Of a DNA stretch of 5,925 nt, positions 1 to 5,479 are shown in pieces; position 1 is the stretch's first letter; every line of letters starts with the position of its first letter. The translations under genes and the position numbers were made by a program. The notes beneath the pieces are model-generated. The model worked only from the letters and a program-made list of their open reading frames with translations. It was not told the origin of the DNA and searched no databases. The DNA is taken from assembly GCA_023268575.1 (NCBI GenBank), contig JALRCL010000531.1:1-5925 (forward strand), given 5' to 3'. Source of the stretch: Patulibacter sp. (lineage in GTDB: Bacteria; Actinomycetota; Thermoleophilia; Solirubrobacterales; Solirubrobacteraceae).

Positions 1-515
1 GTCAGCAGGTCGAGATGCTGCGCACGGGCGTCCTGTCGCTCGGGATCCTGCGGGCGCCGGTCGTGGGCACCGGCATCGCGACGCGGACGATCGTCGCCGA
101 GCCGCTGCTCGTCGCGCTCCCCGCCGACCACCCGCTGGCCGACCGCCGGTCGCTGGCCCTCCGCGACCTCGCCGAGCAGCCGTTCGTGCTCTTCGACCGC
201 CACCTCGGGCACGCGCTCTTCGACCAGATCACGGGGGCCTGCCGCGCCGCGGGGTTCATCCCCGACGTCGTGCAGTCGACGTCGTCGCTCGTGACGGTCG
301 CGCACCTCGTGGGCGCGGGCGTCGGGGTGTCGATCGTGCCCGCCTCGGTCGCGCACCCCGCGCCGGGCGTCCGGTTCCGCACCGCGATCGACCTCGACGC
401 GCGGGTGGACCTCGACCTCGCGTGGCGAGCGGAGGCCGATGGGCGGGAGCCCGACGCCGTGCGGCTCGTCGCCGCCGCGGCGGTCGCGGCCACCGCGCGG
501 CTCGTTCCCGGCTGA
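1..515 (+). CDS. LysR-type transcriptional regulator, C-terminal part (5' end outside the window)
   Basis: Seen: the frame is open from base 3 to the TGA at 513-515 and gives about 170 residues with no plausible start of its own. The in-frame ATG at 15 lies inside the fold, directly after residues QQVE, so the gene begins left of the window. The protein matches the second half of a LysR effector-binding domain. It has a phrase like 'EPLLVALPADHPLA' followed by 'LRDLAEQPFVLF', then a helix (ALFDQITGACRAAGF), then the signature 'HLVGAGVGVSIVPASV' near the end. Known: LysR proteins bind DNA through an N-terminal winged helix and sense a small ligand in this domain. The helix-turn-helix is not visible here, so the call rests on the C-terminal domain alone. 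Its target and ligand cannot be told. It converges on the next gene, so it is not obviously the regulator of the minus-strand genes. Confidence 0.9.
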   Translation, partial: QQVEMLRTGVLSLGILRAPVVGTGIATRTIVAEPLLVALPADHPLADRRSLALRDLAEQPFVLFDRHLGHALFDQITGACRAAGFIPDVVQSTSSLVTVAHLVGAGVGVSIVPASVAHPAPGVRFRTAIDLDARVDLDLAWRAEADGREPDAVRLVAAAAVAATARLVPG

Positions 516-540
516 GCCTCGATCCGCACCCCTCGGATGG

Positions 541-567
541 CCTCGCCGCCGGTGACCGGCGACGAGG
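541..567. terminator. Hairpin in the convergent gap, probable bidirectional terminator
   Basis: The arms pair as CCTCG with CGAGG, then one C-A mismatch, then CGCCGG with CCGGCG around a three-base TGA loop, giving an 11-of-12 bp stem. It lies 25 bp after the LysR stop and 20 bp beyond the stop of the opposing secreted-protein gene, where a shared terminator is expected. No T-rich tail follows on either strand, which is common for GC-rich actinobacterial terminators but lowers certainty. Confidence 0.55.
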
Positions 568-583
568 TCCGGCCGGCCGGACC
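566..583. repeat. Perfect 18-bp palindrome GGTCCGGCCGGCCGGACC
   Basis: The 18 bases equal their own reverse complement. The palindrome abuts, and by two bases overlaps, the hairpin at 541-567, and it ends five bases before the stop codon of the minus-strand gene. It is most simply a second terminator element. Because it is symmetric and lacks a natural loop, it could also be a protein-binding site, and it may compete with the neighbouring hairpin for the shared bases. Confidence 0.55.
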
Positions 584-587
584 GGCG

Positions 588-1715
588 CTACTTCGCGCCG
601 ACGTAGTACAGGTAGAGCCCGCCACCGCCGCAGGTGAACGCGACGTAGTTGTAGCGCGTGCTCACCGCGACGCCGGTGACGGAGCCCTGGCCGGCCGGGC
701 AGCTGCCCTGGGGCCGCGCGTACCCGCCGTCCTTGCCGCTGGAGATGACCTTCACCTGCAGGCGGACGTTCGAGCCCTGGCCGAAGCCGAGGGTCGAGGC
801 GCCGGCGTTGATCGCCGCGTCGGTGCCCGTCCGGCCGAAGGACGCGGTCCGGCCGCCGATCACCGCGCGGTAGGCGGTGCCGCCGCGGACGAAGGCGACC
901 GCGCGGATCTTCTTCGTGTTCGCGCCGTCGTCGGCGGCGGGCGAGCTGCCGCGGCCGATCCGCCGCGTGCCGCCGCGCGAGGTCCGCAGGTAGATCGTGC
1001 CGCGGCGGGCGTAGGTCACCTCGTTGCCGCGGGCGTTGGTCGACGGGGAGGTGAAGCCGCTGCCGCCCTTGATCCGACGCGCCTTGCCGCCGGTCGAGCG
1101 GTAGAGGCCCTTCGAGGTCGTGAGCCAGATCGTCTTGCCGTTGCCGGAGACGTCGACCCCGTTGGCGGCGCCCGGGGCGGAGATCCGGCGGATCGCGCCG
1201 CCGTTCACGCTGCGGACGTAGACGCTGGCGGTGCTCGTGCCGCCCTTCGTGAGGTTCGACGCGGTCGAGAGGAACGCCAGCCGGGACGGGCCGACCGGGG
1301 CGTCGCCGCCGCCCGTGGCGCCGGAGATCGACATGCCCCAGGAGTCGCCGTTGGCCGCCGAGCCGTCCCGGCCGACGGACACGAGGGTCGGCGTCGACGC
1401 CTGCCAGGCGTTGCCGGTGCGCGTGGCCTGGCCGGTGCGGCGCACGAGGAAGACGTTGCGCCGGCCGGACTCGACCCGGCCGATGCTCGTGCTCGTGCTC
1501 GTGAACCCGACGAAGCGGTTGATGCGGGAGTCCCAGGAGATCGTGGGCTCGGTGGCCACCCCGTTCATCCCGCCGCCGGAGGCCGTCTCCGACAGGCGCT
1601 GCTGGGTCCCCGCGGCCCCGGCGGCCGCCGGCAGCAGGAGGGCGGCGCCGACGGCGAGCGCGGCGGCGGCGGGCGCACGGCGTCGCGTCACCGACGATCG
1701 ATCGATGGTGCTCAT
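588..1715 (-). CDS. Secreted beta-propeller-like protein (TolB/PD40-type repeats), function unknown
   Basis: The product has 375 residues. Residues 1-35 form an export signal: a basic stretch TRRR at 10-13, an Ala/Leu-rich core, and an AAGA-type cleavage region near 32-36. The TRRR could permit Tat export, but the usual hydrophobic residues after it are missing, so Sec is as likely. The mature part has repeated short beta-rich units that resemble PD40/TolB-like propeller blades: 'EPTISWDSRINRFVGFTS' (56-73), 'SRLAFLSTASNLTKGG' (144-159) followed by 'VYVRSVNGGAIRRIS', then 'GKTIWLTTSKGLYRST' and 'NEVTYARRGTIYLRTS'. This alternation of 'is it in the data, then display it' strands is typical of the family. 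There are only two cysteines (339 and 362), both in the last blade and able to form a disulfide. No catalytic motif is visible. Known: such propellers are usually binding or scaffold proteins. The ATG at 1713-1715 is supported by the signal peptide and by a -10 hexamer spaced for leaderless transcription; no Shine-Dalgarno sequence is present. Confidence 0.8.
   Translation of the reverse strand: MSTIDRSSVTRRRAPAAAALAVGAALLLPAAAGAAGTQQRLSETASGGGMNGVATEPTISWDSRINRFVGFTSTSTSIGRVESGRRNVFLVRRTGQATRTGNAWQASTPTLVSVGRDGSAANGDSWGMSISGATGGGDAPVGPSRLAFLSTASNLTKGGTSTASVYVRSVNGGAIRRISAPGAANGVDVSGNGKTIWLTTSKGLYRSTGGKARRIKGGSGFTSPSTNARGNEVTYARRGTIYLRTSRGGTRRIGRGSSPAADDGANTKKIRAVAFVRGGTAYRAVIGGRTASFGRTGTDAAINAGASTLGFGQGSNVRLQVKVISSGKDGGYARPQGSCPAGQGSVTGVAVSTRYNYVAFTCGGGGLYLYYVGAK
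1485..1502. repeat. Three tandem copies of the hexamer GCTCGT
   Basis: Three perfect 6-bp copies lie inside the secreted propeller gene and encode the Thr-Ser run at residues 72-77. The unit is two codons long, so a gain or loss of copies would keep the frame. It is short and is best seen as local codon repetition. Confidence 0.6.
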
Positions 1716-1721
1716 GGGGTG

Positions 1722-1727
1722 AGGCTA
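1722..1727 (-). promoter_or_regulatory. -10 promoter element (TAGCCT) for a leaderless transcript of the secreted propeller gene
   Basis: Read on the minus strand, TAGCCT fits the actinobacterial TANNNT -10 pattern. Exactly six bases (CACCCC) separate it from the ATG, which puts the expected transcription start on the A of the start codon. This is the arrangement known from leaderless mRNAs in mycobacteria and relatives. No -35 box of the TTGACA type is visible at 17 bp upstream, and no ribosome-binding site lies before the ATG, which agrees with leaderless initiation. Confidence 0.5.
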
Positions 1728-1750
1728 CCCGCGCAGGCGGGTGCGCACCC
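1727..1750 (-). terminator. Overlapping hairpins after the glycosyltransferase gene, possible terminator
   Basis: Two alternative structures share bases. One is ACCCGC with GCGGGT around a four-base loop (1727-1742). The other is the perfect 12-bp palindrome GGGTGCGCACCC (1739-1750). They lie 29-52 bases after the glycosyltransferase stop on the minus strand and just upstream of the -10 element of the next gene. They may end the upstream transcript or serve as a regulator site. No T-tract follows. Confidence 0.35.
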
Positions 1751-1778
1751 CCGCTTCCGCCGCCCGGCGCGCTCGCGC

Positions 1779-3731
1779 TCAGCCCCGGCGGGCGGGATCG
1801 CTCAGGCGCGGCGTGCAGTCGCGCAGGCGGTAGACGCGGATCGCGGGTCCGGGCCGCTCGTACCGCAGCGGCCCGAAGTTGAACGCGAGGTCGTACTGGA
1901 AGTAGTGCTTCGCGCGCCGGCCGCTGAACGGCTGGGCCTGGTAGACGAGCTCGGACTGCCGCTCCAGCGCGCGGTAGTACTTCACCGCCTCCGGCACCCG
2001 CTTCGGGTTGTTGAACACGCGGCCGGACTGCATCGAGCCCGAGACGACCCAGCACGCGCCCTTCTCGCGGTAGAAGTCCAGCAGCCCGGGGAACAGGGTG
2101 AAGCCGTTGTTCGCGAAGTCCGCGGTGCGGTTGATCTTGCCCTTGAGGTCCGGGTAGCGCCGAATGAGCTCGCGCTTGTCCGCACCGGTGCGCACGAGCC
2201 GGTTCCAGCGGTAGCCCTCGCGCGAGAGCGGGTCCGGCAGGCGGGCGCCGTCGGCGTACCACTCCTTCGGCATCATCGGCTCGACGACGATCGTCGCGCG
2301 GGCCGGGACGTGCTCGACCATCCAGTCGCGTGCCATCGAGCGCGTGTCCTCGCGCGAGAGCACGATGTCGTTGTGGACCGACCAGACGACGCCCTGGCCG
2401 AGCGTGACGACGACGACGGCCGCGGTGATCAGCCGACGCAGGACCCGCGAGTCGCGACCCCGCACGAGCCAGCCGACGAGGGCGATGGCGCCGATCGCCG
2501 CGAGCAACGCGAGCATCGGGTACACCGGCATCCCGTAGCGGGCGAAGTAGCGCCCCTGCGAGCCGACGTAGAGCAGGAAGAGCACCGGCGCGGGCACGAG
2601 CAGGAGCGCGACCCAGCGGTCGCGCACGAGGAGCCGCACGCCGCCCGCGACGGCGAGCAGCACCGGCACGACGCCGAAGCCCCAGAGCAGCGACCAGGCG
2701 TAGTACCGGTATCCGGACTGCTGCGTCTCGCCGAGCAGCAGGCCGCCCTTCGTGTAGTCCGACAGATGGCGGACGTCGTCGACGAACAGCCCCGGCCGCA
2801 GGAACGCGTACGGGTCGCAGACGAAGAACGCGACGACCGCGAGCACCGCGGCCAGGACGGTCCCGGTGATCGCCGCGCGCCACTGCGCGGGTCCCGGGTC
2901 GAGCTGCAGCAGGCCCGCGACGCGGTCGCTGCGGCCGGACGCGGACGCGGGCGCGGCCGTGCCGCCGGGGCGCACGCGCCAGCCGAGCGCGTGCAGCAGC
3001 ACCGCGGTCCCGAGCGGCAGGAGGATGAAGGCGGCGTTGTACTTGAACCCGACCGCGAGGCCGAGCGCGACGCCCGCCAGCGCGTAGTCCCGCCGCCGGC
3101 CGAAGCGCACGATCCCGGCGATCGCGAAGAGCCCGAGCGCGGTGAAGGCCAGCGACGGCGCGTCGTTCAGCGCGAGGTGGCCGTAGTGCACCGGCAGGAA
3201 CGCCGTCGCCAGCAGCGCCGCCGACAGCAGGCCGACGCGACGGTCGGCCAGCCGCGTGCCGGCGGCGTAGAGCAGGGCGATCGCCGCGGTCGAGAGGAGG
3301 GCCGAGGAGACGCGGGCGACCGTCCAGATCCGACCGGGATCGGTGGCCCACTCGTCGACGATCGTGTCCGAGGACCAGTGCCGCAGCCACATCGCCGCGG
3401 CCATCCACTGGGTGATCCCCGACGGGTTCAGCTGGTAGTCGGGATCCAACGAGCCCGAGCGGAAGTACTCCACGGCCCGTGGGACGAAGTGCGACCGCTC
3501 GTCGAGGTTGTAGCCGAACGGCAGGCCCCAGCGGATGCCCCAGAGCCGCAGCACGAGGCCACCGAGCACGACGAGGGCGAGGGCGATGAGCCACGGGCGC
3601 TGGGAGGACGCGTCGCCGCCGCCCTCCGCGACGGCGGGCGTCGCTGCGGCCGCCGGCTCCTGCGGCGGGACCGCCCGGGCCGGCTCGGCGCCGCCGGGGC
3701 GCGCGTCGTCCTGCTCCTCGGGCGTCGCCAT
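1779..3731 (-). CDS. Polytopic membrane glycosyltransferase, GT39/PMT-like (GT-C fold)
   Basis: The product has 650 residues. Residues 1-45 are a Pro/Ala/Glu-rich cytoplasmic tail. About ten or eleven membrane segments follow between 47 and 451, with clear ones near 47-65, 139-157, 165-182, 190-208, 286-305, 343-366, 372-390, 399-421 and 433-451. The first outside loop carries the acidic pair D77-E78 in 'YNLDERSHF', where GT-C enzymes keep their catalytic or metal-binding acid. A second acid, D190 in 'HLALNDAP', lies at the third loop, as in PMT/ArnT-type enzymes. 'RYFARYGMPVYPML' (394-407) matches the family's conserved arginine-tyrosine segment before a late helix. Residues 452-650 form a soluble, presumably extracytoplasmic domain with two cysteines (560, 639). 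Known: this family moves a sugar from a polyprenyl-phosphate donor to a protein, lipid or glycan on the outer membrane face. Donor and acceptor cannot be told here. The ATG at 3729-3731 was chosen because it precedes the hydrophilic tail and has a -10-like hexamer just upstream; no Shine-Dalgarno sequence is seen. Confidence 0.88.
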   Translation of the reverse strand: MATPEEQDDARPGGAEPARAVPPQEPAAAATPAVAEGGGDASSQRPWLIALALVVLGGLVLRLWGIRWGLPFGYNLDERSHFVPRAVEYFRSGSLDPDYQLNPSGITQWMAAAMWLRHWSSDTIVDEWATDPGRIWTVARVSSALLSTAAIALLYAAGTRLADRRVGLLSAALLATAFLPVHYGHLALNDAPSLAFTALGLFAIAGIVRFGRRRDYALAGVALGLAVGFKYNAAFILLPLGTAVLLHALGWRVRPGGTAAPASASGRSDRVAGLLQLDPGPAQWRAAITGTVLAAVLAVVAFFVCDPYAFLRPGLFVDDVRHLSDYTKGGLLLGETQQSGYRYYAWSLLWGFGVVPVLLAVAGGVRLLVRDRWVALLLVPAPVLFLLYVGSQGRYFARYGMPVYPMLALLAAIGAIALVGWLVRGRDSRVLRRLITAAVVVVTLGQGVVWSVHNDIVLSREDTRSMARDWMVEHVPARATIVVEPMMPKEWYADGARLPDPLSREGYRWNRLVRTGADKRELIRRYPDLKGKINRTADFANNGFTLFPGLLDFYREKGACWVVSGSMQSGRVFNNPKRVPEAVKYYRALERQSELVYQAQPFSGRRAKHYFQYDLAFNFGPLRYERPGPAIRVYRLRDCTPRLSDPARRG

Positions 3732-3740
3732 CGCCGCAGC

Positions 3741-3746
3741 ACTGTA
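3741..3746 (-). promoter_or_regulatory. Putative -10 element (TACAGT) for the glycosyltransferase gene
   Basis: On the minus strand TACAGT fits TANNNT and lies nine bases before the ATG. Transcription would then begin about three bases upstream of the start codon, giving a leaderless or nearly leaderless mRNA. This agrees with the lack of any ribosome-binding site. It directly follows the hairpin at 3747-3776, so the hairpin would occupy the -35 region. No TTGACA-like box is present. Confidence 0.4.
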
Positions 3747-3776
3747 GCGGCGGGCCGTGCGGCGACGGCCCGCCGC
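3747..3776 (-). terminator. Perfect 12-bp-stem hairpin between the arylsulfotransferase-like and glycosyltransferase genes
   Basis: GCGGCGGGCCGT pairs without mismatch with ACGGCCCGCCGC around the six-base loop GCGGCG. It begins five bases after the stop codon of the upstream minus-strand gene, a standard place for an intrinsic terminator. No U-rich tract follows on the minus strand. It suggests that the two genes are separate transcription units or that read-through is reduced. Confidence 0.65.
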
Positions 3777-3781
3777 GCGGG

Positions 3782-5236
3782 CTACTCGACGACGTACGAG
3801 CGGCGGTCGGCGGCCGCGACCTTCGAGCGGCTCAGGACCGTGCCGTCGGCACCCAGCGCCTCCACGGCCACGCGCGCGTGGGTGCCCGGGACGGTGACGA
3901 GCGTCTCGAAGCCGGTCCGCGTGCGCTCGCCGACCGGGACGAGCTGCGCGTCGCTCGGCCCGGCGAGGACGCGCCAGCGCGAGACGGTCGTGGCGCCGTT
4001 CCAGCTCGCGCGGACGGCCGTCGTGGAGCCGGCGCGCCGGGCGGCGACCTTCGGCGCCGTCGTCGGCTGGGCGTGCCAGCTCTGGCGGTAGGCCCGGTAG
4101 GTCTCCGTCGGCCGGCGCGCGAACCGCGCTTCCCAGACGATCCGGCCGTCCGGCGAGAACTCCGTCATGTAGGGGTTCTCGCCGCCCCAGCCGGCGAGCA
4201 GGTTGCCCGTCTCGGTGGTCTGGAAGTTGCCCTGGTTCGGCGAGCGGTTGAAGCCCGGACGCCGATACTCCCGCACGAGGCTCGCGGTGCGCGCGCCCTC
4301 GTCGACCCGCAGGACGATCCCCCGGCCGCTCACGCGCTGGGTCGCGTCCCGGGCGCGGTTGTCGAAGATCGAGATCGTGCCGTCGGCGCGGCGGTGGACG
4401 TCGTGCTGCCAGAGGAAGCGCACGCCGCGGCCGAGCTTGAACGTCGAGCGCTTGCCGCCGAGGCGCCAGAGGATCTTCCCGCTGCGGCGGTCGACCTTGA
4501 AGATCGTGTGCGTGCTGCGGGACGAGACGAGGAAGTTCCCGTCGGTGTCGAGGTTCACCGAGTTGATGTGGAAGAAGTCCCACGGGATCTCGGAGCGCTG
4601 CGGCACCGGGTGGTACGCGTCGCGCGGCGAGACGTGGCGCTGGGCGCGCCAGTCGACGAGGACCTTGCCGGTCGCGAGGTCGACCTCCTGGAACCCGTTC
4701 TCCATCACGCGGCCGTTCTTCTTGCCGCCGAAGCTCCGCAGGTCCCGCTTCTGGGCCTTGTAGAAGAGCAGCAGGGCGGTGCCGCGATCGGTGAGCTGGA
4801 ACTCGTGGAAGTCCGCCTTCACCCCGTTGCCGGCCTTCACCGTCGCGACCTGGTGGTACTGCTGGTCCACGACGTAGCCGGTGCCCTCGCCGTAGCCGCG
4901 GAAGCCCTTGCCCTCCCACCAGGTGAGCACCGGCCGGCCCTGGTAGCGCTGGACCCGCAGGTCCATCGACGTCCCCTGGCTGGGCCGGAAGTAGACCGGG
5001 GCGCCGGACAGGTCGAAGACGAGGTTGCCGGCCTGCGAGCCCTTCGCATCGCGCTTCGGGGCGGCGAAGGTCAGGCCCGGGGTGGCCTGCGGCGTCGACG
5101 TCGTGATCCCGACCCCTGGCGGGCGGAGGTCGGGTCGGGTGACGAACCGCTGCGGGTTGGCGGTGGCCGCGTCGGCGGCCGCGGGGGCGACGGCCAGGAC
5201 GACGAGGGCCAGGGGAAGGGGGTGGTGGAGGCGCAC
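3782..5236 (-). CDS. Secreted arylsulfotransferase-family protein (Arylsulfotran_2 type) with C-terminal Fn3-like domain
   Basis: The product has 484 residues from a GTG start at 5234-5236. That start was chosen because it gives a compact signal peptide (RLHHPLPLALVVLAVAPAAADA, cleavage near 22-25); longer frames run into low-complexity sequence. A GAGGA lies only two bases before the GTG, too close for a strong ribosome site. Residues 68-390 form the propeller-like ASST domain. Its family marks are 'ADFHEF' (141-146), 'WDFFHINSVNLDTDGNFLVS' (219-238), 'STHTIFKVDRRSGKILWRLG' (241-260), 'FLWQHDVH' (274-281), 'GTISIFDN' (286-293) and 'NQGNFQTTETGNLLAGWG' (334-351). Conserved histidines in these motifs (144, 223, 243, 278, 281) are candidates for the active site. 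Residues about 394-475 look like a fibronectin type III-like domain, with 'VRASWNGATTVSRWRVLAG' at its core. Known: characterised bacterial AssT enzymes transfer sulfate between phenolic esters in the periplasm without PAPS. Members of the type-2 branch are mostly untested, so activity here is inferred. The protein has no cysteine, unlike E. coli-type AssT. Confidence 0.85.
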   Translation of the reverse strand: MRLHHPLPLALVVLAVAPAAADAATANPQRFVTRPDLRPPGVGITTSTPQATPGLTFAAPKRDAKGSQAGNLVFDLSGAPVYFRPSQGTSMDLRVQRYQGRPVLTWWEGKGFRGYGEGTGYVVDQQYHQVATVKAGNGVKADFHEFQLTDRGTALLLFYKAQKRDLRSFGGKKNGRVMENGFQEVDLATGKVLVDWRAQRHVSPRDAYHPVPQRSEIPWDFFHINSVNLDTDGNFLVSSRSTHTIFKVDRRSGKILWRLGGKRSTFKLGRGVRFLWQHDVHRRADGTISIFDNRARDATQRVSGRGIVLRVDEGARTASLVREYRRPGFNRSPNQGNFQTTETGNLLAGWGGENPYMTEFSPDGRIVWEARFARRPTETYRAYRQSWHAQPTTAPKVAARRAGSTTAVRASWNGATTVSRWRVLAGPSDAQLVPVGERTRTGFETLVTVPGTHARVAVEALGADGTVLSRSKVAAADRRSYVVE

Positions 5237-5479
5237 GATCCTCGATCGGGTGGGGGGAGGCGTCGTGGGTCGGAACCCGCCGGGGCGCCAGAGGTTGTGG
5301 TCCGGCGCGCACGATCGTTGCTTGGACGCCGTACGCGCGGAGCGGGCGGCCGCCCGATCGGGACGGGCGCCGAGCGGGCTGCGCCGCGGGCGCGGCCGAG
5401 CCGTCATCATCGACCGGCCGTCCGATCGCGCCCATCCGCCGCGAGCGCTCGCCCGCCCGCGGCCGTCGTCGTCCTCGCC
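5237..5479. promoter_or_regulatory. Divergent control region between the arylsulfotransferase-like and sulfatase genes
   Basis: This 243-bp non-coding stretch must hold the start signals of both flanking genes. I see no convincing -10/-35 pair on either strand. It contains a 14-bp perfect palindrome, CGGGCGGCCGCCCG (5343-5356), overlapping a second perfect palindrome, CCCGATCGGG (5353-5362). A near copy of the latter, CTCGATCGGG, lies at 5241-5250 right next to the GTG of the arylsulfotransferase-like gene. The hexamer CGATCG occurs four times (5243, 5312, 5355, 5423). A weak -10-like CATCAT is at 5405-5410 on the plus strand. Joint regulation of the pair through these symmetric sites is possible but unproven. 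Confidence 0.45.
5343..5356. repeat. 14-bp palindrome in the divergent promoter region, candidate operator
   Basis: CGGGCGGCCGCCCG is its own reverse complement. It lies 106 bp upstream of one gene and 123 bp upstream of the other, near the middle of the divergent region. Short GC palindromes arise readily at this base composition, so an operator role is only a possibility. Confidence 0.3.

Noticed and set aside
15..515. A complete 166-residue protein starting at the ATG at 15
   Set aside because: The frame stays open to the left edge and the ATG falls inside the effector-binding domain, so it is an internal methionine of a truncated LysR gene.
1485..1502. Hexamer tandem repeat as a phase-variation switch
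   Set aside because: Only three copies, in frame with the coding sequence, and a change in copy number would not alter the reading frame.
256..3594. Very long minus-strand open frame (over 1,100 codons) crossing two genes
   Set aside because: It is a +1/-1 shadow in GC-rich DNA: Arg/Pro/Ala-rich low-complexity translation, no domains, and it runs through the stops and starts of two well-supported genes.
537..4091. Very long plus-strand open frame (about 1,180 codons) antisense to three genes
   Set aside because: The translation is Arg/Glu/Ala/Gly low complexity typical of the antisense of high-GC genes, without any recognisable domain.
1779..5435. Fusion of the glycosyltransferase with an upstream 560-residue extension
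   Set aside because: The upstream part lies out of frame across the arylsulfotransferase-like gene and has no domain; the ATG at 3731 starts a normal GT-C protein.
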